DNA from: Williamsia sp.
GTDB lineage: Bacteria; Bacteroidota; Bacteroidia; Chitinophagales; Chitinophagaceae
Direction: 5' to 3'
DNA: 64,000 nt
Assembly: GCA_015069695.1 (NCBI GenBank)
Contig: JADCRZ010000003.1
Span: 264,037 to 328,036 of the forward strand
In this document: in pieces, positions 53,698-63,953 of the stretch
Layout of the letters: each line of letters begins with the position of its first letter
How positions within the stretch are numbered: position 1 is the stretch's first letter
Translations under genes and position numbers: made by a program
The notes under the pieces: model-generated
What the model saw: the letters and a program-made list of their open reading frames with translations, nothing else
What the model was told of the DNA's origin: nothing
Database searches by the model: none

Positions 53698-56232
53698 TTA
53701 TGCTTCAGACTTTTCTGACAACTGGGGGGTAGAGGGCTGCAGGGAAAACTTGATTTTTTGGTTTTCCTTGTCAAAATCAGCCACCAGGATGTCACCGTCT
53801 TTGATGTTCATGTTCAGGATCTCTTCTGCCAGCGGATCTTCCAGGTATTTCTGGATGGACCGGTGCAAAGGACGGGCACCAAATTGCTGGTCGTATCCTT
53901 TTTCAGCGATGAAGTTCTTGGCTTCTTCTGTGAGTTCCAGCTTAAAACCAAGCGTAACCAACCGCTTCATCACACCTTTCATCAGGATGTCGATGATCTG
54001 GAAGATATGTGATTTTTCCAGTGAGTTGAAAATAACCACATCGTCTATCCTGTTTAAGAACTCCGGAGAGAACGTGCGTTTCAGCGCTTTCTCGATCACG
54101 GCCTTGTTGTTCTCGTCTGCATTCATGGTTCTGGATGCAGTAGCGAACCCTACGCCTTCACCAAAGTCCTTCAGCTGACGGGCTCCGATATTGGAGGTCA
54201 TGATGATCAGGGTGTTCTTGAAATCGATCTTTCTACCCAAACCATCTGTAAGCTGTCCATCGTCGAGCACCTGCAGCAACAGGTTGTAAATGTCAGGATG
54301 TGCCTTTTCTATTTCATCCAGCAGGATCACGGAGTAAGGCTTGCGGCGAACTTTTTCAGTCAGCTGACCACCTTCTTCATAACCTACATAGCCGGGAGGC
54401 GCACCGATCAAACGGCTTACAGTGAATTTTTCCATGTATTCACTCATATCAATGCGGATGAGCGAATCTTCGGAGTCGAACATATAACGGGCCAGTGCAC
54501 GGGCCAGCTCGGTTTTACCAACTCCTGTAGGACCGAGGAAGATAAAGGTACCGATGGGTTTCTTGGGATCTTTCAACCCTACCCTGTTGCGTTGGATGGC
54601 TTTCACCACTTTTTGAATGGCATCTTCCTGACCAACCACCATTTCACGCATGTCTTCGCTCATGCGGCGCAGCTTTTCAGTTTCAGCCTGCACCATGCGC
54701 TTTACGGGAATGCCGGTCATCATGCTCACCACTTCAGCAATGGCTTCTTCATCGATGGGATAGCGTTTGTGTTTGCTTTCTTCTTCCCAGCTGTTCTTGG
54801 CCCTTTCCAGTTCTTCTGCCAGGCGTTTTTCGGTATCCCGCAGCGAAGCGGCTTCTTCAAACTTCTGGCTCTTGACGACCTTGTTCTTTTCGTTCTTGAT
54901 GTCTTCGATCTTTTTCTCCAGATCAAGGATTTCCTGCGGCACGTTGATGTTCTTGAGGTGCACGCGGGCGCCTACTTCATCCAGCACGTCGATGGCTTTG
55001 TCGGGCAGCAGGCGGTCGGTCATGTACCGATCGCTGAGCTTCACGCAGGCGTCGATGGCTTCGGGCGAATACATCACATTGTGATAGTCTTCGTATTTGC
55101 TTTGAATGTTGGTAAGGATCTGGATGGTTTCTTCCACTGTAGGCGGATCGATCATCACTTTTTGGAAGCGGCGGTCGAGGGCTCCGTCCTTTTCGATGTA
55201 CATGCGGTATTCATCCAGAGTGGATGCACCAATGCATTGCAGCTCACCGCGGGCAAGGGCGGGTTTAAAGATGTTGGAAGCATCCAGTGAACCACTAGCA
55301 CCGCCGGCACCAACAATGGTATGAATTTCATCGATGAACAGGATCACGTCGCGGTTTTTCTCCAGTTCATTCATGATCGCTTTCATCCTTTCTTCAAACT
55401 GGCCACGGTATTTAGTACCGGCAACCAGGGCTGCCAGATCGAGCGAGATAACCCGTTTGTCGAACAGCACCCGGGATACTTTGCGTTGTACGATGCGCAA
55501 CGCCAGGCCTTCCACGATGGCTGTTTTACCCACACCGGGCTCACCGATCAGGATCGGGTTGTTTTTCTTGCGCCGCGAAAGAATCTGGGAGACCCTTTCT
55601 ATTTCTTCTTCCCTTCCTACGATGGGATCAAGGGCGCCTGTTTCTGCAAGACGCGTAATGTCGCGTCCGAAATTGTCGAGAACCGGGGTTTTGCTTTTGG
55701 TGTTACCGGCAGTTTTAACTTTCTGCTGTGAATATTTTTTCTCTTCATCAAAATCATCCTCGTTTTCATCAGCATACTCGCTGCGGACATCATTGCTTTT
55801 TACAACGCCCAATTCATTTCTGAACAGATCATAGTCCACGTCGAATTGATTTAAAATTTGAGTAGCAATATTTTCTTTGTTCTTCAAGATAGAGAGCATC
55901 AGGTGCTCTGTTTCAACAGTCGGGCTTTTCAGCGCTTTGGCTTCCAGAACGGTTACACGGATCACCTTCTCTGCCTGTTTTGTAAGGGGCAGGCTGTTGA
56001 TGTTCGCGATGTTTTTCCCGGTCTTGTCCTTTATAGCTAGTTCTACTTCTTTTCTAAGCTCATATAGATCTACATTAAAGCTTTTCAAAATGCGAACGGC
56101 CGTATTGTCACCTTCCCTGATCAATCCCAGCAACAAGTGCTCGGTGCCAATAAAATCGTTACCCAATCGAAGTGCTTCCTCCCTGCTGAACGAAATAATC
56201 TCCTTAACCTGGGCCGAAAAATTATTATCCAT
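53698..56232 (-). CDS. clpC: ATP-dependent Clp protease ATP-binding subunit ClpC
   Basis: An 844-residue Hsp100 unfoldase feeding ClpP. The N-terminal repeat domain is at 1-145, then an acidic, flexible segment at about 150-180 ([11 protein letters not shown]), AAA domain 1 with Walker A GEPGVGKT at 230-237, a middle domain with a UVR-like stretch ([25 protein letters not shown]), and AAA domain 2 with [11 protein letters not shown] at about 565. The LGF-type ClpP loop region is in domain 2. It is transcribed alone, from a divergent region shared with the STAS gene, to its own terminator. No ctsR, mcsA or mcsB gene accompanies it. Confidence 0.95.
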   Translation of the reverse strand: MDNNFSAQVKEIISFSREEALRLGNDFIGTEHLLLGLIREGDNTAVRILKSFNVDLYELRKEVELAIKDKTGKNIANINSLPLTKQAEKVIRVTVLEAKALKSPTVETEHLMLSILKNKENIATQILNQFDVDYDLFRNELGVVKSNDVRSEYADENEDDFDEEKKYSQQKVKTAGNTKSKTPVLDNFGRDITRLAETGALDPIVGREEEIERVSQILSRRKKNNPILIGEPGVGKTAIVEGLALRIVQRKVSRVLFDKRVISLDLAALVAGTKYRGQFEERMKAIMNELEKNRDVILFIDEIHTIVGAGGASGSLDASNIFKPALARGELQCIGASTLDEYRMYIEKDGALDRRFQKVMIDPPTVEETIQILTNIQSKYEDYHNVMYSPEAIDACVKLSDRYMTDRLLPDKAIDVLDEVGARVHLKNINVPQEILDLEKKIEDIKNEKNKVVKSQKFEEAASLRDTEKRLAEELERAKNSWEEESKHKRYPIDEEAIAEVVSMMTGIPVKRMVQAETEKLRRMSEDMREMVVGQEDAIQKVVKAIQRNRVGLKDPKKPIGTFIFLGPTGVGKTELARALARYMFDSEDSLIRIDMSEYMEKFTVSRLIGAPPGYVGYEEGGQLTEKVRRKPYSVILLDEIEKAHPDIYNLLLQVLDDGQLTDGLGRKIDFKNTLIIMTSNIGARQLKDFGEGVGFATASRTMNADENNKAVIEKALKRTFSPEFLNRIDDVVIFNSLEKSHIFQIIDILMKGVMKRLVTLGFKLELTEEAKNFIAEKGYDQQFGARPLHRSIQKYLEDPLAEEILNMNIKDGDILVADFDKENQKIKFSLQPSTPQLSEKSEA

Positions 56233-56394
56233 TTTTTTAACGATTGTGTGTTATACAATAATAACGAATATTTTTGATTTAAGTTTACGCCTAGGCTCAG
56301 CCAACTGCTTCTGGATTTGGACAACCGGTTAAGGTGATACACAAACTTCACAAAGAAATCAACGTCGCGACAAGCACTTAAATTGTAAACAGCT

Positions 56395-56784
56395 ATGAGG
56401 TTCAAAATTGATACCAGCGAAAAATACCATGTCATAACTATTCTGGAGACCGCATTTTCTGCTAATATGACAGAAGAAGCACAAAATTTACTGCTACCTT
56501 ATCTTGAACAGCCGGTAAGAAACCTGATTGTAAATTTACAAGACATCGAAAAGGTGGAAGACGCTGCTGCAGCATTACTTATTAACATTCAACAAACATT
56601 TTACGAACAAGGTGCTTCTTTTGTCGTTTGCGGCCTGCAGCCTTCCGTACAGAAAGACCTTGAAGGAACCGATGGGTATACAGAACTGAATACAGTTCCT
56701 ACTTTAAGTGAAGCCTGGGATATTGTGCAGATGGAAGAAATTGAACGGGACCTGATGGGAGAAGAAGAAGAACCGCACAACTAA
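56395..56784 (+). CDS. STAS-domain protein lacking the phosphorylatable serine
   Basis: A 129-residue single-domain protein with the STAS fold of anti-sigma-factor antagonists: FKIDTSEKYHVITIL strands, a first helix at 26-37, VRNLIVNLQDIEKVEDAAAALLINIQQTF, and SFVVCGLQPSVQKDL. In SpoIIAA the helix begins with D-S-S-G, whose second serine is phosphorylated. Here the matching residues are D56-A57-A58-A59, so neither serine exists. The C-terminal tail is very acidic (EEEEP). It starts 163 bp from the divergent clpC start and ends eight bases before ispD. A regulatory role by constitutive binding is inferred. Confidence 0.85.
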   Translation: MRFKIDTSEKYHVITILETAFSANMTEEAQNLLLPYLEQPVRNLIVNLQDIEKVEDAAAALLINIQQTFYEQGASFVVCGLQPSVQKDLEGTDGYTELNTVPTLSEAWDIVQMEEIERDLMGEEEEPHN

Positions 56785-56792
56785 GCCCCTGC

Positions 56793-57464
56793 ATGGAAAA
56801 ATATGCCCTTATCGTAGCAGGCGGCTCCGGCATCCGGATGGGTACATCACTCCCCAAACAATTCCTCCAGCTTGGTCATCAACCTGTCCTTCTCCATACA
56901 GTTGCCCGTTTTCTGGAAGCTTACGCTGACCTGCACATGGTGCTGGTGCTTCCCCCCGCTTACATCGAAAAAGGGAGGGAACTGGTTCAATCAATGCCTG
57001 GTGCAGGGAATTGTGCCTTTACACCGGGTGGAGAAACCCGTTTCCATTCTGTTAAAAAGGGATTGCAGTTTATTCCGGAAGGCGCTGTCTGTTTTGTACA
57101 CGATGCTGTACGCTGCCTGGTTTCTGCCGGGCTGATCCGCCGCTGCTTTGAAACAGCTGCCGAAAAAGGCAATGCCGTGCCTGCCATCTCCCCTGCTGAT
57201 TCCATGCGATTCCAAACAGAAAGCGGACAATTCCAGCCACTTGACCGAAGCAAAGTAAGGCTGATCCAAACCCCGCAGACCTTCCACAGCACTGTTTTGA
57301 AGAAGGCTTTTGATCAACCGTATGATCCCGGCTTCACAGATGAAGCCAGTGTGGTTGAAAAAGCAGGTGTGCCCATCCACCTCATTGAAGGTGAGCCCAC
57401 TAATCTGAAAATCACGACACCGCTGGATCTGCTGGTAGCCGAACAGTTATTGGCAAAGCGTTAA
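56793..57464 (+). CDS. ispD: 2-C-methyl-D-erythritol 4-phosphate cytidylyltransferase
   Basis: A 223-residue cytidylyltransferase of the non-mevalonate isoprenoid pathway. LIVAGGSGIRMGTSLPKQFLQL binds CTP; FVHDAVRCLVS matches the family's HDAxR segment, with the Asp and Arg retained; QTPQTFHSTVLKKAF and the TDEASVVEKAG segment are also typical. It follows the STAS gene by eight bases, and the two are likely co-transcribed. It converges on the FemAB-like gene with six bases between stops. Confidence 0.94.
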   Translation: MEKYALIVAGGSGIRMGTSLPKQFLQLGHQPVLLHTVARFLEAYADLHMVLVLPPAYIEKGRELVQSMPGAGNCAFTPGGETRFHSVKKGLQFIPEGAVCFVHDAVRCLVSAGLIRRCFETAAEKGNAVPAISPADSMRFQTESGQFQPLDRSKVRLIQTPQTFHSTVLKKAFDQPYDPGFTDEASVVEKAGVPIHLIEGEPTNLKITTPLDLLVAEQLLAKR

Positions 57465-57470
57465 ACCTGC

Positions 57471-58397
57471 TCACCTCTTTTTCAGCCATCGAACCAGCCG
57501 TGGAAGCTTGTTGTAAAAAATGCCGGGGTATTTTTCTTCGACCGCACCAAAGCTTTTAAAGAAAAAAGCAATGTTGTGAACATCTGAGCCTTCAAAGTCA
57601 AGCAGGAGTTCGCGGCCTGCATGCTCCCGGATAAATGTATTGATAACCTGGTGAGAAGCTCCGACTGTTCTGCCATCAGCGTGGTTGCCTGCTACAATAT
57701 AATAGGCCCGCCCGTTAGAAAACAAAAACACACCGGAAGCCAGCAATTCACCGTGGGGCGAATAAGCCCCGTAGCTGATGCCCTTGCCCAAAGCGGCCAG
57801 TTTCTTATACAGTTGGGTGAAACGGCTATATTCTTCCTCTTTTACATTGGCTACTGGGACCAGCTTGACCCTTGTTAGCTGCAGGACCTCTTCAATCGGA
57901 ATGTTTTTCTTGATGGTACAGCCGATCTTGTCAAAGCGTTTTAACAAGGTTTTGTAGCTGGTCCGGAAGTCAGCGTACAATGTGTCATACGGCGTGCGCA
58001 GATCCAGCACATGGCTAATGCGCTGGTACAGCTCATAGCCTGGCACCGGAAAAAAGTTGCCGTAGTTGAAGTACATGTCCCAGAGCCTGAACCGCCGGGG
58101 GATGGCCTGCAAAAATTCTTTTAGCATGGAAGCAGTTATCTCCTCTCCAAATACACCCAGGCTGGCGCAAAGAAAAGGCTGGTACAGGTAATAAAAGCCC
58201 CATTTTTTGTTCCAGGGCAGGGGCATCACGGCTTGGTAACTTCCCAGCACGAGGGCATCCCAGTTCTTTGCCATGGCATCCAGGTAATCCGTATAGGCGT
58301 AAATCAATCCGTTAGGGGCTTTGTGAATGCAGGCATTCCACTGGTTCCCATCTATCTGGTCGCGTGTCAGGTATTGTATGGCACTGTTTTCACTCAT
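57471..58397 (-). CDS. FemAB/GNAT-like acyl or aminoacyl transferase
   Basis: A 308-residue cytoplasmic protein with a split GNAT fold like FemAB or the BioF2-like acetyltransferase group. The second half has SYKTLLKRFDKIGCTIKKN, FTQLYKKLAALGKGISYGAYSPHGELLASGVFLFSNGRAYYIVAGNH, the SHQVINTFIREHAGRELLLDFEGSD segment, and IAFFFKSFGAVEEKYPG. These match FemAB-type enzymes, which add amino acids or acyl groups to cell-wall or glycan precursors. The substrate is unknown. It starts nine bases after the M1 peptidase gene and is the last member of a four-gene minus-strand operon. Confidence 0.8.
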   Translation of the reverse strand: MSENSAIQYLTRDQIDGNQWNACIHKAPNGLIYAYTDYLDAMAKNWDALVLGSYQAVMPLPWNKKWGFYYLYQPFLCASLGVFGEEITASMLKEFLQAIPRRFRLWDMYFNYGNFFPVPGYELYQRISHVLDLRTPYDTLYADFRTSYKTLLKRFDKIGCTIKKNIPIEEVLQLTRVKLVPVANVKEEEYSRFTQLYKKLAALGKGISYGAYSPHGELLASGVFLFSNGRAYYIVAGNHADGRTVGASHQVINTFIREHAGRELLLDFEGSDVHNIAFFFKSFGAVEEKYPGIFYNKLPRLVRWLKKR

Positions 58398-58406
58398 GCA
58401 GGTATG

Positions 58407-61328
58407 CTAAAGCGGTAAGGCCGAGTCTATCTTGCGCCAGCTAAAGCGCTGAATGTCCAGGCTGAACGAAATGGTTTTCCAAAACCGGTTTTTACCAAGG
58501 GTGGATTTGAAATAATCGCGGTATACCGGACTGTATACAAGGGGGACATAAATGTTGACGGTTTCATTGAACAATGAAAATTGAAGGCCGGCATCAAAAA
58601 GAAACCTGTTCAGGTTGGCATCCCTGTCCCAGGCTTCGGCATAGGTACCCACATCGGCAAACACCTTTAGTGGAATGGAGAATGGGAGCAACTGCAGGGG
58701 ATTGATGCTTTTAGGAACCCTTGCAGAGCCGTTGAGCGCGGACAACCAGTTGTCTGTTTTTCCAACCTTGCTGCTTAGCAAATCTGTCCGCACTTTAAAA
58801 CCACCATCCCGCATCATGATCTGCTGGCTGGCGAACCCTTCAAATTTATTGCGTGCGACAAAATAGTTGCTGTAGGTATAGTCTTCTTGTCCGTTGGCCC
58901 CGGTAAGATTCAGGTGAAACCTGTCGGTCTCGAATTGTTTGAGCGTTGTTTGTCCGCCTGTGTAAAAAAACTTCCCTGCAAAAAAACGGAGGTCCAGGCC
59001 CCCTTCCCCCTTTGAGTAATTAAAGAAGTAGTTACCCGTAAAAGCTGCTCTAACAAATCCCCTTCCCTGCTCCACCTGCAGCTCACCGCTATACGGATAC
59101 AGTATACGGGTATTTTTGACGACGAATTTAAGCTGGTTGACTACGTAGTTTCTGGCCACTTTGCTTACGACATTCTGTGTATCTGTCGGACTCACCACCT
59201 GCCGGAAATCAAGCTGGTCTTCCCCGATCAGGAATGACTTAAACTGAACATACCGCTCCCTTTTGCTTAAGGGATCTTCTCTCAGGGTGGCACGTACAAA
59301 GGGAGCCAGCTTGCGTACGCCCAGGAATAGGGCAGACCCGTTCTCCGGCTGGAACTTGTTGATGGAAAACAGGGAGGCAGCGATACCAGCGCTCAGCTTG
59401 TACACAGCTGAGCGATCAGGATACCAGTTGTACGCTGCCCTGGCTGTGCCGCCCAATCGCTTGCTCCCGGTTGCAAAAAGCGGCGCGACGAGGAACTCGA
59501 GGCGTTCAAAAGGTGGCCGGATATTGGTGATCCCCCCTCCTATCATAAAACCATCGTACAGGTTAAAACCAACCAGGGGGGCAACAAAGACGGGATTGTA
59601 TTGCCCATCTGTAAGAAGGTTTAAAGAAGGTGCCCGAACAACCAGTTTGCGGGGAACGGTATCAAGATCTCCCTTTTGGTCAAGTTCACGGAACAGGTCA
59701 TTCAGGTTAACAGGGCGAACGGATTCCAGCGCAGCTTTAAAATCCTCCGGGTAAGGATGTTTAAACTGCCAGTTCCCGAAGTAAGTCCGCATACAGGAAT
59801 CAAAAAGGGGCTGGCCCAGTCTGTTTTCCAGCTTCTTCATCCACATCCCTGATTTCAGGTATGCAACAAGCGGATAATTCTGGGTAGAAAACGCGTCGGC
59901 AGAAGTGTTGATGGGCTGGTCTTTCCGGATGCTTGTAGCATTTTTCAAATACAACAAGCCAATCTTTGTTGCGAGGTGGTCTGCTTCCGTTTTAATGTTG
60001 TTGCGGGCCCTGTTCTCTGCCTGTAAAAACCGCATGTCATAGTAAGTATTCATCCCCTCATCCATCCAGGGATTGCGGCGTTCATTGGAGGCAAGGATCC
60101 CATACAACCAGTTGTGACTTACTTCATGCGCAATGGTAGCATAAAGCGCTTGTTCATCGTGCAGCGGTGATATGCTTGTGATGGTTGGATATTCCATGCC
60201 GCCCGTCACGCCCATCTGGGCTTCTACCACACTCACTGTTTTATACGGATATTCACCCAGCCAGGCGCTTCTGGTCAGGACAGCTTCTTTGATGGAGCGG
60301 AGGCTGTTCTTCCAATAGGCTGCATCTTCGGGTAGATAGTAACTGAAGACTTCTTTTGTATTGCCTGAAGCAAGGCGCAGTGTATCATAGCTGACCAGAT
60401 AGCGCTTGTCGGCAAACCAGGCAAAATCATGCACCCTGGCTTGCTTGTACACCAGTGTTTTTGTGCTTGTATCTGTTGGAGTAACCTGGATCTTTTTAAT
60501 GGATGAAGGCAGACCGGTCTTTTTCTTTGGGCCGCTTGTTTTTGGTGTCCGTATGGGTGCAGCAACAGGTTGAGCCGTTCTCCTCTTGATCCATTCCAGT
60601 TCATCCCTGTTCTGCAATTCACCGGTTGCAGCTACCACATAAGCAGCGGGCACGGTAATGTTTACCTGGTAATCGCCAAACTCGCTGTAAAATTCGCCCT
60701 GGTCCAGATAAGGCATGTCATGCCAGCCACGGCTGTCATAAACAGCCGGTTTGGGATACCATTGGGTAATCTGGTAAGATTGACCAGTGTGCCCGCCCCG
60801 GGAAAAATTGGCCGGCAGCTTTACATGAAAAGGTGTAGTAATTGTAATGGATTGCCCGGAAAGCAGGGGCTGCGGCAGCCAGAGCTTTACGACATCTATA
60901 TATTGAGGATGATCTTCCATCCGGGCTATGGAACCATTGACCTCAAAGTGGAGTCGGTTGATATAACCCCTTTGTTCGGGGGAAGAAAAATAAAAATTGG
61001 TCTTATCTCCAAGCAGGAGCTGTTCGCTGAAAGCGGTTTTGTCGTTTTTGTACGCATTTGGCCATAGATGAAACCAGATATAGGTAAGCGTATCGGGAGA
61101 ATGGTTTGTATACAGGATTTTTTCAAAACCATCCAGCGTGTGTTCCTCATCGTTCAGCTTTACATCAATCAGGTAATCTACCTGTTGCTGCCAATAGCTT
61201 TGTGCAGCGCATGTAGTTGCTGCCGCAAAAAACAGCAGGAAAAAGATGCCTGCTCTATGAAGCCTGCAACAGAATCGGAATGCTGACAGGACTGGTTTAC
61301 AGAAATAAAAAGAGGATGGTTTTTGCAT
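58407..61328 (-). CDS. M1 family zinc metallopeptidase with C-terminal outer-membrane beta-barrel
   Basis: A 973-residue exported protein. A signal peptide lies at about 26-43 (GIFFLLFFAAATTCAAQ). Residues 45-240 are the M1 N-terminal saddle and 300-550 the catalytic domain: the aminopeptidase loop GVTGGMEYPTI, HEVSH at 401-405, and E424 in WMDEGMNTYYD, giving HEXXH-X18-E. A low-complexity, Pro/Thr/Lys-rich insert (250-290) separates these parts. From about 565 to the end the sequence alternates aromatic and small residues in many short strands (for example FMIGGGITNI, FVRAAFTGNYFFNYSKGEGGLDLRFFAGKFFY) and ends near a barrel-like FSLDIQRFSW. The barrel would fix the peptidase to the outer membrane. 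Confidence 0.85.
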   Translation of the reverse strand: MQKPSSFYFCKPVLSAFRFCCRLHRAGIFFLLFFAAATTCAAQSYWQQQVDYLIDVKLNDEEHTLDGFEKILYTNHSPDTLTYIWFHLWPNAYKNDKTAFSEQLLLGDKTNFYFSSPEQRGYINRLHFEVNGSIARMEDHPQYIDVVKLWLPQPLLSGQSITITTPFHVKLPANFSRGGHTGQSYQITQWYPKPAVYDSRGWHDMPYLDQGEFYSEFGDYQVNITVPAAYVVAATGELQNRDELEWIKRRTAQPVAAPIRTPKTSGPKKKTGLPSSIKKIQVTPTDTSTKTLVYKQARVHDFAWFADKRYLVSYDTLRLASGNTKEVFSYYLPEDAAYWKNSLRSIKEAVLTRSAWLGEYPYKTVSVVEAQMGVTGGMEYPTITSISPLHDEQALYATIAHEVSHNWLYGILASNERRNPWMDEGMNTYYDMRFLQAENRARNNIKTEADHLATKIGLLYLKNATSIRKDQPINTSADAFSTQNYPLVAYLKSGMWMKKLENRLGQPLFDSCMRTYFGNWQFKHPYPEDFKAALESVRPVNLNDLFRELDQKGDLDTVPRKLVVRAPSLNLLTDGQYNPVFVAPLVGFNLYDGFMIGGGITNIRPPFERLEFLVAPLFATGSKRLGGTARAAYNWYPDRSAVYKLSAGIAASLFSINKFQPENGSALFLGVRKLAPFVRATLREDPLSKRERYVQFKSFLIGEDQLDFRQVVSPTDTQNVVSKVARNYVVNQLKFVVKNTRILYPYSGELQVEQGRGFVRAAFTGNYFFNYSKGEGGLDLRFFAGKFFYTGGQTTLKQFETDRFHLNLTGANGQEDYTYSNYFVARNKFEGFASQQIMMRDGGFKVRTDLLSSKVGKTDNWLSALNGSARVPKSINPLQLLPFSIPLKVFADVGTYAEAWDRDANLNRFLFDAGLQFSLFNETVNIYVPLVYSPVYRDYFKSTLGKNRFWKTISFSLDIQRFSWRKIDSALPL

Positions 61329-61344
61329 GAATAGGAATGGGTTT

Positions 61345-62751
61345 CTATTTTCCCTGTCCGGATAAGATGATGCGAATTGTATGAAACAGGATTTTAAAAT
61401 CGAGGGCCAGGGATACGTTTTCTATATAGATCAGGTCGTATTTCAGGCGTTCCACCATTTCATGTACGTTCTGCGCGTAGCCAAACTGCACCATGCCCCA
61501 GGAAGTCAATCCTGGCTTTACTTTCAGCAGGTAGTTGTAATAAGGGGCGTATTGTACAATCTTGCTGATATAATATTTCCGCTCCGGTCGCGGCCCTACC
61601 AGGCTCATCTCTCCCTTTAAGATATTCCAGAGTTGCGGCAGCTCATCCAGCCGCCACTTGCGCATGGTTTTACCCCAGGTGGTGATGCGGGGGTCATCGT
61701 CCGACGAGAGTGCAGGACCGTTGCGCTCTGCATTGTCGTGCATGCTTCTGAGCTTGTAGATGGCAAATACCTTTCCTTTATAGCCGACCCTTTCCTGCAT
61801 ATAAAAAACAGGGCCGGGTGAAGACAGCTTTACTTTGATGGCAGCATATACAATCAGGGGACATAAGAAGATGATGCCTGTTATCGACAAAACGATATCA
61901 AGGAGCCGCTTGATATTTTGCTGCCATTCAGGCATCAGGTCAGTTCTGATGTCGGCCAGCACCGGACTGTATACATTGGAAGTTTTGATAGATCCTGAAA
62001 GAATATCAACTGTACTGGGAACAATCTTTATTTCAACGTCTTTTTCACTCAACCGGTTGATAACAGATTCCACCACACCCCTTTCTGATTTGTCGAGGGC
62101 CACTACTACAAGGTTTATCTGATTGGCATCTATGATTTGTTCCAGCTGGTTTAACTGGCCAAAATAATCGAGGTGTTTTGCAAGGCCGTTTTTGTGATCA
62201 CTGATATATCCTTTATACCGGTAGCCTGCAGCAAGCAGTTGCCTGTGGGTTTCTTTGTACAGGTGTACAGATTTGGGCGTATCACCTACCAGCACGGTGT
62301 TGAACACCACCTGGCCGCGGCGCAGCTGGAGCTTTGCCAGGTTAACGAGGATCATTCTGCCTGCAGCGGTTGTTAGAAATTGGAGGCCGGTCAGCCAGCA
62401 AAAAAAAGGAAAGTAATGGCGCACACCGGTGGGCCATTGCCGGTTTATGAGAAAATAACAGGTGATCAAGGCAGCGCCCAGCATGCTGATGAGAAGGGTA
62501 TAAACGAGCTCATTCAGTCTTGATTTTCGATACAAGGAGTTATAGCTTCCTGTCAGGAAATAGACGATGACCCAAGCCAGCGGTACAAACAAGAGACCGT
62601 ATAAAAAAGGGGAACTGGAGAACACCGATCCGGTTTCCTGCTCGTGCAGGATTTCCTTTTTACCTGCATGGATAGCGATCCATGTTATGAGCGCAGCCAA
62701 CAGATCGCTGACAATATACCATAGGATGTGAATTTTCTTTTTAGGGACCAT
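61345..62751 (-). CDS. exopolysaccharide polyprenyl glycosylphosphotransferase (WcaJ/WbaP-like)
   Basis: A 468-residue initiating sugar-phosphate transferase that loads a sugar phosphate onto undecaprenyl phosphate for exopolysaccharide or O-antigen assembly. There are four to five N-terminal membrane helices, then a CoA-binding-like domain (about 150-260, with [18 protein letters not shown]), another helix ([23 protein letters not shown]), and the catalytic bacterial sugar transferase domain: [49 protein letters not shown] and [11 protein letters not shown]. It lies seven bases after the oxidoreductase gene and 16 before the M1 peptidase gene. Confidence 0.92.
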   Translation of the reverse strand: MVPKKKIHILWYIVSDLLAALITWIAIHAGKKEILHEQETGSVFSSSPFLYGLLFVPLAWVIVYFLTGSYNSLYRKSRLNELVYTLLISMLGAALITCYFLINRQWPTGVRHYFPFFCWLTGLQFLTTAAGRMILVNLAKLQLRRGQVVFNTVLVGDTPKSVHLYKETHRQLLAAGYRYKGYISDHKNGLAKHLDYFGQLNQLEQIIDANQINLVVVALDKSERGVVESVINRLSEKDVEIKIVPSTVDILSGSIKTSNVYSPVLADIRTDLMPEWQQNIKRLLDIVLSITGIIFLCPLIVYAAIKVKLSSPGPVFYMQERVGYKGKVFAIYKLRSMHDNAERNGPALSSDDDPRITTWGKTMRKWRLDELPQLWNILKGEMSLVGPRPERKYYISKIVQYAPYYNYLLKVKPGLTSWGMVQFGYAQNVHEMVERLKYDLIYIENVSLALDFKILFHTIRIILSGQGK

Positions 62752-62758
62752 CCGGCTT

Positions 62759-63733
62759 TCAGGTATTTATAGAAAAACTTTTTATCTTATTTAAAATCTG
62801 GTGTGCAATGTCCATGGCACGGTATCCATCTACGACTGAAACTGCGGTCGGTGTATTGTTGACAACGGCGTCGCGAAAAGCTTCCAGTTCCATTTTGATG
62901 GCGTTGACCTCAGGGATGGGCGGATTGGATACGGCGATGGTCCTTTTTCCATGCGGCGTATCGATGTCGAACGCAAATACATTGGCATCGTGCTGGTCTG
63001 CCAGTTTGATCACTTCTGTTTTTTTGTTCAGCAGATCGATCCCGATATAAGCATCTTTCTGGAACACCCGCAGCTTGCGCATTTTCTTCATCGATATCCG
63101 GCTGGATGTTAAGTTCGCCACGCAGCCATTGTCGAACTCAAGCCGCGCATTCGCGATATCGGGCGTATCGGTCATCACAGCTACGCCGCTGGCGGAGATT
63201 GCTTTGACCTCGCTTTTTACCATGCTGAGGATAATGTCGATATCATGGATCATCAGGTCCATGATCACACTCACTTCTGTACCCCGGGGATTGAACTGCG
63301 CCAGCCGGTGCACCTCGATGAACACCGGTTTCAGGTGCAGTCCGGCTGTGGCAAGATAAGCCGGGTTAAACCGTTCTACGTGTCCGACCTGGAACTTGAT
63401 GTTCATTTCCCGGACCAGTTTTACCAGCTGCCGGGCCTCTTCCATGGTGTAGGCAAGGGGTTTTTCTACAAATACATGTCTGCCATGGCGGATGGCCATG
63501 CTGCAAAGCTCGTAGTGGAAATTGGTAGGTGCTACAATATCTACCGCGTCGCAGGCATTGATGAGGGCCAACGGATCGGTAAAGCGGGTGAGTCCGTAGG
63601 TAGTGGCTGCAACGGCAGCGGCAGACTCATCCGGGTCATAAAAACCGGTAAGTTCTACGCCTTTTATATCTTTCCAGTTGTTGAGGTGAAACTTTCCCAG
63701 ATGACCCACACCGAAAACACCTACTTTGAGCAT
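62759..63733 (-). CDS. Gfo/Idh/MocA family oxidoreductase
   Basis: A 324-residue NAD(P)-dependent sugar oxidoreductase. The Rossmann motif [12 protein letters not shown] is at the N-terminus, EKPLAYT at 90-96 carries the catalytic Lys91, and the C-terminal alpha/beta domain includes [11 protein letters not shown]. Its place before a sugar-phosphate transferase suggests it makes or modifies a nucleotide sugar for the same glycan, by analogy with WlbA/WbpB. The ATG at 63733 gives the family N-terminus. Codons for residues 46-55 lie inside the sequence repeated exactly at the end of the window. Confidence 0.88.
   Translation of the reverse strand: MLKVGVFGVGHLGKFHLNNWKDIKGVELTGFYDPDESAAAVAATTYGLTRFTDPLALINACDAVDIVAPTNFHYELCSMAIRHGRHVFVEKPLAYTMEEARQLVKLVREMNIKFQVGHVERFNPAYLATAGLHLKPVFIEVHRLAQFNPRGTEVSVIMDLMIHDIDIILSMVKSEVKAISASGVAVMTDTPDIANARLEFDNGCVANLTSSRISMKKMRKLRVFQKDAYIGIDLLNKKTEVIKLADQHDANVFAFDIDTPHGKRTIAVSNPPIPEVNAIKMELEAFRDAVVNNTPTAVSVVDGYRAMDIAHQILNKIKSFSINT
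63570..63598. repeat. first copy of a 29-bp exact direct repeat
   Basis: Bases 63570-63598 are identical to 63972-64000, the last bases of the window, in the same orientation and 402 bp apart. This copy is inside the oxidoreductase gene. Confidence 0.95.
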
Positions 63734-63750
63734 GCATGCTTTAGTTTGTG

Positions 63751-63758
63751 TAAAGATA
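63751..63758 (-). promoter_or_regulatory. possible -7 box of the four-gene glycan/peptidase operon
   Basis: Minus-strand TATCTTTA, a 7/8 match to TAnnTTTG, 17 bp before the oxidoreductase ATG. No convincing -33 element. Confidence 0.3.
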
Positions 63759-63923
63759 AGCAACTGCGGCATAGCAGCGCCATGCCCCTTGATCCGGAGG
63801 CATTTATAGGTGTTTTTTCGTACGGGCGGCAGTCTTGCCCGGTCACGAAAAGTTACTTCCATATCATTGTCCGGCGCATCAGCACAGCGCGTGAAAATCT
63901 TTTCAAAAGAACACGAAAAAGTT

Positions 63924-63953
63924 TTTGCAAAGTGATGGATTCCCCTATCTTTG
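63924..63953 (+). promoter_or_regulatory. strong promoter of the stable-RNA type, reading out of the window
   Basis: TTTG at 63924-63927, 18 bp, TATCTTTG at 63946-63953, preceded by an A-tract. Spacing and both elements match the Bacteroidota consensus; the whole arrangement resembles promoters of rRNA and tRNA operons. No gene follows before the window ends. Confidence 0.65.

Noticed and set aside
54298..55290. A 330-codon plus-strand frame opposite clpC, very rich in Phe and His
   Set aside because: This composition is what the complement of a clpC-like gene gives; no domain is recognisable.
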